Assembly (NCBI GenBank): GCA_027578915.1
Contig: JANBTT010000005.1
Location: 1-64,000, forward strand
Length of the DNA stretch: 64,000 nucleotides
Reading direction: 5' to 3'
Origin: Coemansia sp. RSA 1200
Lineage: Eukaryota; Kickxellomycota; Kickxellomycetes; Kickxellales; Kickxellaceae
The notes under the pieces are model-generated. The model made no database searches. It was not told where the DNA came from and worked only from the letters and a program-made list of their open reading frames with translations. This document shows positions 42,346 through 50,911 of the stretch, one piece after another (the stretch's first letter is position 1; each line of letters starts with the position of its first letter). Both the position numbers and the translations under genes were made by a program.

Positions 42346-42851
42346 ATGGACCCCTCGGAACTCGATGCATTAAAGTCAGGTCAAATGTCGTCCGACACCC
42401 AGGACAAACAGCAAGCCAATGCACAAACGTAAGTGCAAAAACTAATTAATACACACACGACCACAACTACCCTTTTCTTTCCTACTCACTGCAACTAATA
42501 TTTATAGGTGGTTTTATTATTCTTTCATATGTTTGCATTTGTTTTTTTTCCTGAAGAGGTAGACAGCGCAACGAGGAGGAGCGACAGACCCTTCTGGCCC
42601 AGATCCTGGAACCCGATGCGCGGGAACGACTGGGTCGCATAGCGCTGGTGAAGGGAGAATTGGCGCGCGGGGTCGAGGACATGCTTATCCGCATGGCCCG
42701 GATGAACCAGATCCGCAAAAAAGTCACGGAGGACGAGCTCAAGGACATGCTGGAGGACATTAGTACCAAGAACCGCCAGGAGACCAAGATTATTGTCAGT
42801 AGAAAGGAGTTTGACGATAGTGATGATGATGAGGAGGAGTACGACTTTTAG
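42346..42851 (+). CDS. PDCD5 family DNA-binding protein
   Basis: Exons 42346-42428 and 42557-42851, with a phase-2 intron (GTAAGT...CTGAAG), give 125 residues. The start is MDPSELDALKSGQMSSD. The conserved core RNEEERQTLLAQILEPDARE, RLGRIALVKGELARGVEDML and the acidic C-terminus (SDDDEEEYDF) identify the PDCD5/TFAR19 family (yeast YMR074C). These small helical-bundle proteins are found from archaea to humans. Roles in apoptosis signalling and in chaperonin regulation are reported in animals; function in fungi is unclear. It is followed at 210 bases by an unrecognised multi-exon gene on the same strand. Confidence 0.92.
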
Positions 42852-43060
42852 GATTCATTCATTATTAATATTAGAGAATAGTTGAACAAGTAAATGGAGA
42901 ATGTAAAGGGCGTTGGTTGGTGTTGTCCTATAACTCAACAATCTCCAAACTGCACTCTGTTAAACAAGCCTGTTTTTTATTGAGAAGAGTTAAAAGGAGG
43001 AAATTGGCCTTTGTATTTTCTTTTCTTTTTCTTTTATTCGATCCGGCTTGGGCTTCAAAG

Positions 43061-45826
43061 ATGGATACCGGAGGGCTGCGCATATCCTTGCTCGCCTACT
43101 GCCGCGAATCAGGGAGAACCATGATGCCAGACTGCCGGGTATCGGAGGCCCGACAGGAACTAGTGCAACGGCTCGACATTCTGCGGCTCCAGTTTGCGCG
43201 TTGCCACAGCGCGCACGAGTGCGCCAAGTCGTACTGCGATGCGGGGCCATTGCTCAGCACGATGGCGCGGTCGCCGGTGGTGGCAAGCGACGCCCAGCTG
43301 TGCAGGGCCCTGGTTGGTGCTGCGATCGAGTACAGCAAGGTGCTGTACCTGGGCGTGTACTCCAACCAGAAGGCCTCGCTGTGGTTCTCCCGTCTGGCTA
43401 AGTCGCTGCTGGCCATTGCCGAACGCAATTCGCCAGTTGTGGATGAGTATACGCGGGTTCTGCAAAAGTACCGGATCGGCGTGGATGAGGCGGATGGAGG
43501 CCGGTATATGCTGCGGACGACAATACAGATGTTGATGATGATGCTGCCATTGGAGACCGAATCCCAGAGAACGTTGACCGGAAAGGACCGTGACCTCATT
43601 TGGCAGCAGACCTTTTCTCTATGCAGCAACAGCAGTCACCCCGAGACGCTATTTGAAGAGATCGTGGACGCCATAGACGACTGCGGCTGGCGCGTGCTGG
43701 AGACACACGGGATAGTGGAGGAACATGGCATCCGGCTGCTAGCAGGTCTTCCTACTACCAAGTCGCTGACGTAAGTTGTTAAGGATATCATTTACTGGGC
43801 AGATGTACACTTTATTCTCTCTACATTTCTTTACTTTTGCATGCGTTGCCAAGTAACGCAGCATTCAAAATGTCTGGGTGTATTTATGAATTGTAGGCTG
43901 TGGAAGCGGGTTGAGCGAGCACGAGCAGTCTTGGTAAGCTTATTATCTCAGTCGGTTTGTGACCATTATGACCTGTTATGTATGTCTTGTATATTCCTCG
44001 GCATCTACGCTGCATTTAGTGAACAATATATTAGGCATATGCGATCCTGTAGGTTATGCATTTATTAGGAAAAGACATACGGAGCGCTCACCCAGCGGGA
44101 CAGGTGGTTCATGCGATACTGTCGACCGAGGAGCTTGCACGCCAGATGGCCGTGGATTTTGCGCACCTTTTGGCAACCACAAGGAACAGGCGAGTGGTTG
44201 GGCTCTGGCGACAGCTTTGTAAACAGAACATGGATGTTGTTGCGCGTATGGATGGCCAGGCAAGTAGCACAATAAAACAGCCTGGGGGGAATTGTGCTTT
44301 TTTGATATCTGCATTGATTATTATAATCCCTCTATTTTCTCTGCTGGAACGGACAGATGGGAAAAATAGCCGAGGGAGGAAGAAAGGAAGGAAGCTGTAG
44401 TTTTCCATTCTCCATTGGCAGTCAGGCTGTATGAGCTGGTTGTTAAGACAATTGTTATTACTGCTCCCATCCACCCCGTTTTTTGGATGAATAGCAAATA
44501 CGACGAGCCATGTGCTACAGCAGCCTACATTTATGCCCATGTCCCCATGTCCACCATGTTAAGAGTGTACAAGCCAGCAAGGCAACTGTTGCTTGTTTTT
44601 CATTTGCTTTGGGTCTAGGATGGAAAGCAGTAAAATTCTGTACACATTCCATTCCCCTGATGATTGCCAGAAAATAAAAATATATATGTGGAGCACCTGA
44701 GATCTGTGCCTTCTTACACGGTATATTCATGCTAAGGTGCAAAGTAGAAGGCAAAAGAAGCTTTTTATTACTTTCCATTTCTGTTTTGTTCCGTCTGTCT
44801 GCCTGCCTGTCTGTGTTCAGCTGAGCACGCGAAGATAATAATAAGAAGGCAAGCAGAATGGAATAGACAATGCGTAGGTGGGTGGATGGGTTGGAGATGG
44901 TGTCTTCCTCCTATTATGTTATTGTGAGGAAATGGGGGGGGGGCAAAAGCACACACACAAAACCAACAAACAACAGACTAATGAATGAATGAATAAATGA
45001 ATGAATGGGTGCTTGGGTTCCAAGATATCGAATGAGGCGCCATATATATCCAACCAAGCCCGCCCATTTCCTTTTTGCGTATACCTGATCCCCGAGCCAT
45101 GATGGGAATGCGCTTTTTTGGTGGATGTTTTTGCATGTAGGCAGTCTTTGGTTGTTCGTCTGGGGACGTAGTTGAGCTTTTTGCGCCATATAATACAGAC
45201 ACTGCTGCAAAAACGCTGAGCGAACGGCTGCTTGGCCAGTGGCGGGTGGCAAGGGAGGCCCGGTGCCAGAAGCGATCCGACAGCAAGTGCGTCCTGGCGT
45301 GGCTGGGAGCCGTTGCTTTGGCCAGCGATGTGCTTGCCTTTGATATCCTGGATGTCCATTTTGCTGGCAGCTATCATATCGCACCACCTGTGCTTGCAGA
45401 GAAATCAGGTGCGGGATTGACTGCCCAGCTTCAACAGGAGGTAGGTCTTTGTAAATCGCAGCGAGAGATGATAGCGGCCCATCCTGCTATATGTTTGCTG
45501 TCGTCCATCATGTGCATGTGGTTTTATTACATACAGGAGGAAAAGAAGGAAAGCCTAAATCAGGTGAAACAAAAAGGCACATAACGTGGGTGATGCTAAA
45601 TTGGTGTGTGAGCTTCATTCTCCGTAACGGAGCTTGTTATATGGCTGTTGGTCATTTTTTCGTTGTGGAATAGGTGGTTCGGCGTGAAATGGCGCTGGAT
45701 GTCGCAGCATTTCTGTGGGCGCCGCTGGCTGGCATGGACGGCAGAGCGAATGCCGCGGCCAAGGACAGCGTTCTGCGCGAGTGGATACGGCGCAGGCCAG
45801 GCAGATTGAGTGGAGAGCACCACTAA
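43061..45826 (+). CDS. Unrecognised five-exon protein-coding gene
   Basis: I do not recognise this protein. Exons inferred by phase: 43061-43770, 43897-43933, 44053-44259, 45141-45440 and 45674-45826, giving about 468 residues. Introns 1, 2 and 4 have GTAAGT, GTAAGC and GTAGGT donors. Intron 3 (44260-45140, 881 bases) uses CAG|GCAAGT, a classic GC donor. The predicted protein is helix-rich with no signal peptide, membrane segment or zinc motif. Typical segments are LWFSRLAKSLLAIAERN, ARQMAVDFAHLLATTRNRRV and LSERLLGQWRVAREARC. Coding-like GC content and consistent phases support a real gene. It may be an alpha-solenoid subunit of a nuclear complex, but that is speculation. Exons 1 and 4 are most secure, and intron 3 could hide a further exon. 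Confidence 0.65.
44934..45006. repeat. Simple-sequence repeats in intron 3
   Basis: A run of 10 G (44934-44943), a short (CA)n, and (ATGA)n from 44981 to about 45006. These support a non-coding status for this stretch. Confidence 0.7.
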
Positions 45827-47029
45827 AAAAACAAGCGAAATAGCATCGCTGTGCGCAGTAAGCGTGCCCGACCCTCTGTTGTTTCAGAAATCTCCACTTT
45901 TGGAGAAGAGGCGGAGAAGCAGAATGCATTGGAGCGCTTGCATGCTTGCGAAGAGAGAGGGCGGCTATCAATAATCTTGTCTGCCTTTTTTCCCAGCCAG
46001 ATTCTCGTTGCTGCATCGGCTCTTTTTGTTGTTTGGCTCCGCTTCTGGGCCGGCGGACACGCCAAAAGGCCCCGCTGGACGCGTCGTCGCAGAGAGGGGA
46101 AGGAGAGCGCGTCTGCTCTGTTGTTCCGAGAGGCGGTTCGCTTTAGGCGCCGAAGCATAACCCAAACAACAACAAAAGGCAGCACTCGCTGCTTGTTGCT
46201 TGTCGCAGAATGCAAATGGAAAAATGGCTTTGCCCTCTGAATTAAATAAAAAAGGGACGAGGGGGAAATGGTGCGAGCAAGATTGAATTGGCTGGTGCCG
46301 CTTGCCTTGAGCTCGATTTTGGACGCCTTTCCTCGGATCCTTTTCCTCTCCTTCCTTTTCCATACAAAGAGCAATGATGGCACCGGTTGCTGTGTGGGTC
46401 TGGAGGGAGCACCTTTTGGATCCACGGGCCCATGGATGAAAAGGACCCGTGCTGCAAAAGAAGAAAGCAAGCAAGCCCGCCCTTTTCTCGCGTCTCTCGC
46501 CCATTCTGGGGGGAGTTTTCCACACTGCATTTGCCTTGGATGATGGAAATGAAAGAATGGCATTCCGACCCACCCCGTTCTCCAAAGCGAAGAGAAAAAG
46601 GACACAAGTGTTTCCATTTGATTCCTCCCTCGATTTTTTCTGTCTGGCATCCACGGCCATTCGCTAATGAGGAATGATGGGCAAGCGACAAAACCAAAAC
46701 GCATTTTCTCAATTTGCCAACATCCAAGCCCAGGCACGCGCGCGCTCCTTCCCTTTTTCTCCTACCCAAATCAAAACCAAGCCAAGCGAAAGCCAAATGT
46801 CCTTTCATGCCCGCCATTGTTATTTGTTGCGTGCTTTGCCCGCAGCCTAGCCCCTCCCATTTCCCTCGCCCTTCGCCATCGTACTTAAAGGAAGACATAT
46901 TCGCAGCCGCCCCCCGCCTTGCTGCCTCCGTTTTCTTTTGCCATTTTTCTTCCAACATATACTCTTTTTCCTCCTAACCAGCCAGCTTTTTCTACTCTTT
47001 CTAGTACTAACAACTAGCGCCATTTAATC
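45827..47029. promoter_or_regulatory. 1.2-kb region upstream of the YABBY-like gene
   Basis: Several long frames are open on the minus strand (up to about 300 codons at 45823-46737), but the longest lacks an initial ATG, they overlap each other in different frames and their translations are low in quality. I read the region as promoter, with a GC-rich patch at 46733-46743 and a CT-rich leader from about 46850 to the ATG. Strong expression of the downstream small chromatin protein would fit. Confidence 0.45.
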
Positions 47030-47528
47030 ATGCCTCGCCAAAAGACCGCCACCAGTGCCAGCACCACCTCAAAGTCCAAGGTCAAGAAGTCTGCCACCGC
47101 AGGAAGTAAGTATTCTTTGGCAGCAGCAACAGCAACGTCTGCGCTCTTTATTTGATTTCTTCACGCTTGCCGCTTTTGTTTATGCTGGTGCTGATAAGCA
47201 GGGAGAGTGATTTCAAGCAAATAGACGCGTCCAGTTACGAAATAAACAAACAAACAAGCAAAAAACCACCCGCCGCATCCACCTGCTCATCTTTTTCTGC
47301 CTATACTAATCTTGGGAGCCGTGTAAACAACATCTGTTCTCTGTTTCTACGTGCAATGTAGCTGGCAAGGCAAAAAAGAAGATCTCCGGATACAACAAGT
47401 ACATGAAGGCGGAGCTTGCCAGAGTCAAGGCCGGCAGCCCAGGTATCCTGCACAAGGATGCGTTCAAGAAGGCCGCTGAGAACTGGAGCACCTCCCCCGA
47501 TAACCCAAAGTCCGGTGTCAAGGCCTAA
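47030..47528 (+). CDS. Small YABBY/HMG-like chromatin-associated protein
   Basis: Exons 47030-47105 and 47362-47528, with a phase-1 intron (GTAAGT...AATGTAG), give an 80-residue basic protein. The N-terminus is a Thr/Ser/Lys-rich tail (MPRQKTATSASTTSKSKVKK). The C-terminal half, ISGYNKYMKAELARVKAGSP, then HKDAFKKAAENWSTSPDNP, resembles the HMG-like helix-loop-helix of plant YABBY proteins and their short fungal relatives. Such small basic proteins are probably abundant nuclear DNA-binding factors, though their role in fungi is not established. The rich promoter region upstream and the early intron suggest high expression. Confidence 0.8.
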
Positions 47529-48220
47529 AGTCATTTCTTTCTTCTTTCTCCAAGCCTCTTCAAAAAAAAAACTTCATCTTGTTTCCCCCGTTTCTCTTTT
47601 TTATTAGGCCTTGTGACATGTAACGCTTTTCTTTTTTTTTTCTATCATTCTTTTAACCAAGGCTCATTCTTTTTTCATCTTTTGTTGCTTGGTGGAGCTA
47701 AGGAAGAAGAGACGGGACTGTTCATCGTCTCGTTCGCAAGCATGGAAATAATGGAACCCCTCGTTGTGGCGTGTTTGTGGGCTTTTTTTTCTTCTCTGCT
47801 CCGATTGTGGATGGAGCTACGACAGACAACGGCTGTCGATAAAACCTCGTTTTTCTGTTTTCGGAGCTTTTTTTGTTCTACTTTAATATATTTGCTTTGT
47901 GGAAAAGGAAGAGCCAGAGTTTCTTTCGTCATCACCGGAACTAAGGCGTAAAGAGTGGATTTTATCAAGCAAGCTCAGCAGAGTTCGGCTTTTTGTTTTT
48001 TTTTTGGGGAGACGAGAAATGAGATTATATTTTTTGACTCACGCAACAAACATTTCATTGATCCAGCACCCTCTCCTTATTGCTATTTTCCTTTCCTCTT
48101 TTTCTGTTCGTTATCTTTTCTGGCTTCTGCATCAGCGTTCTTGATTTCTCTGTCTGGTTGCTTTATGTGTCTTTAACAGAAAAAAGAAAGAAAAGCGAAA
48201 CCGCTCCTCTCCTAATAACG
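47529..48220. promoter_or_regulatory. Intergenic; upstream of lysyl-tRNA synthetase
   Basis: T-rich sequence in the left part (3' region of the YABBY-like gene) and CT-rich leader near 48070-48220. No gene recognised. Confidence 0.5.
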
Positions 48221-49960
48221 ATGCAAACACGCATGGTCTCGCATCCCAGACGCCTCTTTCTACGCTGTGGCGCCCTGGCACCACAAAAGAACAGCAGCAC
48301 AAGTGCACTATTGTCGAACGGCGCTCGATGGTGGTGGTGTGTCGAGAGCAGAGATCGTCTGCGCAGACCAATGTCAACAGCACCACCCACAGCTTCCGAG
48401 ACCTCGAGCCGTCGTCCAACAAGGGAGCAGCGCATCCGGACGCTCAAGGATCTTGGCATCACCGCGTATCCGCGGTACACGCCGTCGCCGCCAGAGTTTC
48501 CGTTGATGGACGTGCAACACGTGCACGAGCAGTGGGACTCGACGCTTGAGAAGGGCGCAAAGCTGGAGGACGAGCAGGTCACTGTGCAGGGGCGCATCCA
48601 CAGAAAACGCGAGTCCAGCAAGCGCCTGTTCTTTATTGACATCGAGCAGAACGGCCAGACGATCCAGGTTGCCGCATCACTGGTGCGAGACAGCGGAGGC
48701 ACTGGTGCTGATGTCGAGTCGTTTGCAAAGCATTACCGCGCCCTGCTTGTGGGCGACATTGTGCGGGTCAGCGGCTTTGTTGGGAAGACAAATACGGGCG
48801 AGACAAGTGTTTTTGCCGTGAGCGCAATGGAGCTGCTAACGCCCTGCTTGCACACGATTCCGTCGAGATCCGGACTGATCGATATGGAGAAGCGATTTCG
48901 CAAACGGCATCTCGACATGCTGGTCAACCCGCATGTGAGAAACGCGCTGGCTGTGCGGGCAAAGGTCCTGTCCTTTATTCGCGGCTTCCTGTCGGCGCGG
49001 CAGTTTGTCGAGGTGGAAACGCCGATTCTCTCTGCCACCGTGGGCGGTGCGTCGGCCAGACCGTTTGCCACGCGGTCAGTGGCCTTTGGCGACACCGAGC
49101 TCTTCATGCGCGTGGCGCCCGAGCTCTTCCTCAAGCAGCTGGTCATTGGCGGCATGGACAGGGTCTACGAGATCGGGAAGCAGTTCCGCAACGAAGGAGT
49201 TGATGCCGACCACAACCCCGAGTTCACCACCTGCGAGTTCTACCAGGCATATGCCACCCTCGAGGATCTTCTGCAGTCAACCGAGGAGATGATCCGTGGT
49301 CTGGTCCAGGCCGTCACGGGGTCGCTCAGGGTTCGAGTAGAAGGACCGCCGTCCAGCGGCCACCGTGAGCAGAGCACCCACACTGTTGTGGACTTTGCTC
49401 CTCCGTTCCGCCGCATCAATGTCACCGAGATGCTGCGCCAGAAGGCTCCCGACCTCCCGCCCGATCTCAACGATCCAGCCGCAATCCCCAGAATCATATC
49501 AGTGCTCAAGGCGCAGGGTATCGCGCTCCCGAGACCACTCACATTACCGCGTCTCCTGGACCGTCTGATCTCTCGTCACATCGAGCCCGAGTGCACCCAG
49601 CCCACCTTCCTTGTTTCGCACCCGTCGGTCATGAGTCCGCTCTCAAAACCCGCCGACGCCGAGAATGCCACGTCCGCCCGATTCGAGCTTTTTGTCAACT
49701 CCACCGAACTCGTCAATGCCTACGAGGAGCTCAACGACCCCTTTATCCAGAGACAGAACTTTTCTCTCCAGGCTGCCCAAAAAGACGCTGGCGACGACGA
49801 GATCCCTGCTCCCGACCTCGCTTTCTGTGACGCCCTAGAGTATGCACTGCCGCCTACCGGTGGTTGGGGAATGGGCATTGACCGTGTTGTTGCGCTTCTG
49901 GCTGGCGTCTCCCATTTACGCGAAGCCATATCGTTTCCCATCATGCGTCCTCAAAAATAG
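48221..49960 (+). CDS. MSK1: Lysyl-tRNA synthetase, class II, probably mitochondrial
   Basis: A 579-residue protein from ATG 48221. The N-terminus (MQTRMVSHPRRLFLRCGALA) is basic and lacks acids, indicating a mitochondrial presequence; a further ATG at 48371 could yield a form without it. An OB-fold anticodon-binding domain (about 115-215, VTVQGRIHRKRESSKRLFFI) is followed by the class II catalytic domain. Motif 1 is FIRGFLSARQFVEVETPIL, motif 2 FRNEGVDADHNPEFTTCEF (about 322-340), motif 3 GGWGMGIDRVVALL (about 546-559). The HNPEFT signature is specific to LysRS. It charges tRNA-Lys with lysine. The cytosolic enzyme is usually a separate gene, so a mitochondrial role is inferred rather than shown. 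Confidence 0.92.
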   Translation: MQTRMVSHPRRLFLRCGALAPQKNSSTSALLSNGARWWWCVESRDRLRRPMSTAPPTASETSSRRPTREQRIRTLKDLGITAYPRYTPSPPEFPLMDVQHVHEQWDSTLEKGAKLEDEQVTVQGRIHRKRESSKRLFFIDIEQNGQTIQVAASLVRDSGGTGADVESFAKHYRALLVGDIVRVSGFVGKTNTGETSVFAVSAMELLTPCLHTIPSRSGLIDMEKRFRKRHLDMLVNPHVRNALAVRAKVLSFIRGFLSARQFVEVETPILSATVGGASARPFATRSVAFGDTELFMRVAPELFLKQLVIGGMDRVYEIGKQFRNEGVDADHNPEFTTCEFYQAYATLEDLLQSTEEMIRGLVQAVTGSLRVRVEGPPSSGHREQSTHTVVDFAPPFRRINVTEMLRQKAPDLPPDLNDPAAIPRIISVLKAQGIALPRPLTLPRLLDRLISRHIEPECTQPTFLVSHPSVMSPLSKPADAENATSARFELFVNSTELVNAYEELNDPFIQRQNFSLQAAQKDAGDDEIPAPDLAFCDALEYALPPTGGWGMGIDRVVALLAGVSHLREAISFPIMRPQK

Positions 49961-50063
49961 AACTTGAATTCTTACTTGTTCATATACATATATATCCATA
50001 GCTCATGTCCAAAAAATATATATTACATGAAAGCAAAAACAACCCAATACACAGCAAGCAAGG

Positions 50064-50076
50064 AAAAAATAAAAAA
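50064..50076 (-). terminator. RNA polymerase III terminator of tRNA-Leu
   Basis: On the minus strand a run of T (TTTTTTATTTTTT) begins two bases after the tRNA discriminator base, the usual Pol III stop signal. Confidence 0.8.
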
Positions 50077-50077
50077 G

Positions 50078-50159
50078 TGAGAAGAGTGGGATTCGAACCC
50101 ACGCCTATAAATAGACTGCGACCTGAACGCAGCGCCTTAGACCGCTCGGCCATCTTCCC
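50078..50159 (-). tRNA. tRNA-Leu(CAG)
   Basis: An 82-base tRNA on the minus strand. The acceptor stem pairs GGGAAGA with TCTTCTC (one G-U at 2:71), discriminator A. The D arm carries GCCGAGCGGTCTAAGGC. The anticodon stem-loop is CTGCG-TTCAGGT-CGCAG with anticodon CAG, reading CUG. A long variable arm (CTA-TTTA-TAG) marks it as class II, and the T arm is GTGGG-TTCGAAT-CCCAC with a perfect B box. No intron. A leucine tRNA for CUG argues for the standard genetic code. Confidence 0.96.
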
Positions 50160-50517
50160 GCAAATTCGAACAAGCAATGAGCCAATTCGCAGATCTGACT
50201 TTGCAACATTAGAGAAAAGGCTGCTATATATAACATTATCAACATTGTTTATTTCAAAACTTTGTTTGATATGGTTAGATGGGATGAAATGGATATAAGG
50301 ACAGATATGTCAGATATTGATTATCATTCCAACATAATCATCAGTCTTTAGGCCAAACGAGTGAAGGAGAAGGGAGTCATGGCACCTACTGATTTTTTTA
50401 TTAGACATAAAAGCATACATGGATATGTGTATAAATTTCCAGGCATTCCCCTCCTCAATCGATATCAGTATTCATTCTACACTCCATTTCAGTCCGTTTA
50501 AACAAACTCATCCAATC
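50160..50517. promoter_or_regulatory. Intergenic; upstream of the small secreted protein gene
   Basis: AT-rich, 358 bases, with a clear TATAAA at 50430-50435. An ATG at 50419 is in frame with the gene but lies before the TATA box, so it is unlikely to be transcribed. Confidence 0.55.
50430..50435 (+). promoter_or_regulatory. TATA box of the small secreted protein gene
   Basis: TATAAA, 82 bases before the ATG at 50518. It helps to choose that ATG over the in-frame one at 50419. Confidence 0.6.
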
Positions 50518-50835
50518 ATGCATAGCTCCAGCATTATTTTTGCATTTGTTATTCTTTCGGTTGTTGCCGTTGTTGGCGCCTGGGGTGTCTCTTCAGCACG
50601 CGGCTGTTGCAGACGCCCATGTCCCTGCCACAGACATCATTGTAAAAGAGGATGGAGCTGTGGCTGTGGCGGTTGTCGTATTGGTCTTCCGTTTGCTTCC
50701 AGCTTTACCAATGCGCTTAATCGAAATGCAGCCGCTTCAAACTGCTGCGACCACACAATCTATGTAAACAACAAGGATGCCAACAGATACTGCAACAGCC
50801 TTAACACGTTTACAAACAACCAGATACTTTTCTAA
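50518..50835 (+). CDS. Small secreted cysteine-rich protein, unknown function
   Basis: A 105-residue protein starting at ATG 50518. A strong signal peptide (about 1-21, SSIIFAFVILSVVAVVG) is followed by a Cys/His/Arg-dense segment, GCCRRPCPCHRHHCKRGW, SCGCGGC (29-53), and a Cys-poor tail with three more cysteines (C76, C77, C92). Eleven cysteines in an 84-residue mature protein suggest disulfide stabilisation or metal binding by the Cys/His cluster. I recognise no family. Such proteins in fungi include wall proteins, antimicrobial peptides, metal scavengers and effectors; none can be chosen from sequence. No repeat or transposon is adjacent. Confidence 0.65.
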   Translation: MHSSSIIFAFVILSVVAVVGAWGVSSARGCCRRPCPCHRHHCKRGWSCGCGGCRIGLPFASSFTNALNRNAAASNCCDHTIYVNNKDANRYCNSLNTFTNNQILF

Positions 50836-50911
50836 ACGCACCACGTTTTCTATTTTAGAATCGGTATTGTTTCTTTCTTTTTTATTTTTGATAATAAAGA
50901 AAACCCCATTT

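Noticed and set aside
44415..44618. Open frame inside intron 3 of the unrecognised gene
   Set aside because: Exons 3 and 4 join in phase without it, it is AT-richer than the exons and the surrounding stretch has simple repeats. A skipped or alternative exon is still possible.
45823..46737. Open frame of about 300 codons on the minus strand, overlapped by two other long frames
   Set aside because: It has no initial ATG, overlaps other long frames in different registers, gives low-quality translation and resembles no family. Better explained as promoter DNA with few stop trinucleotides.
50419..50517. N-terminal extension of the small secreted protein from an in-frame ATG at 50419
   Set aside because: The TATA box lies downstream of that ATG and the extension would bury the signal peptide.
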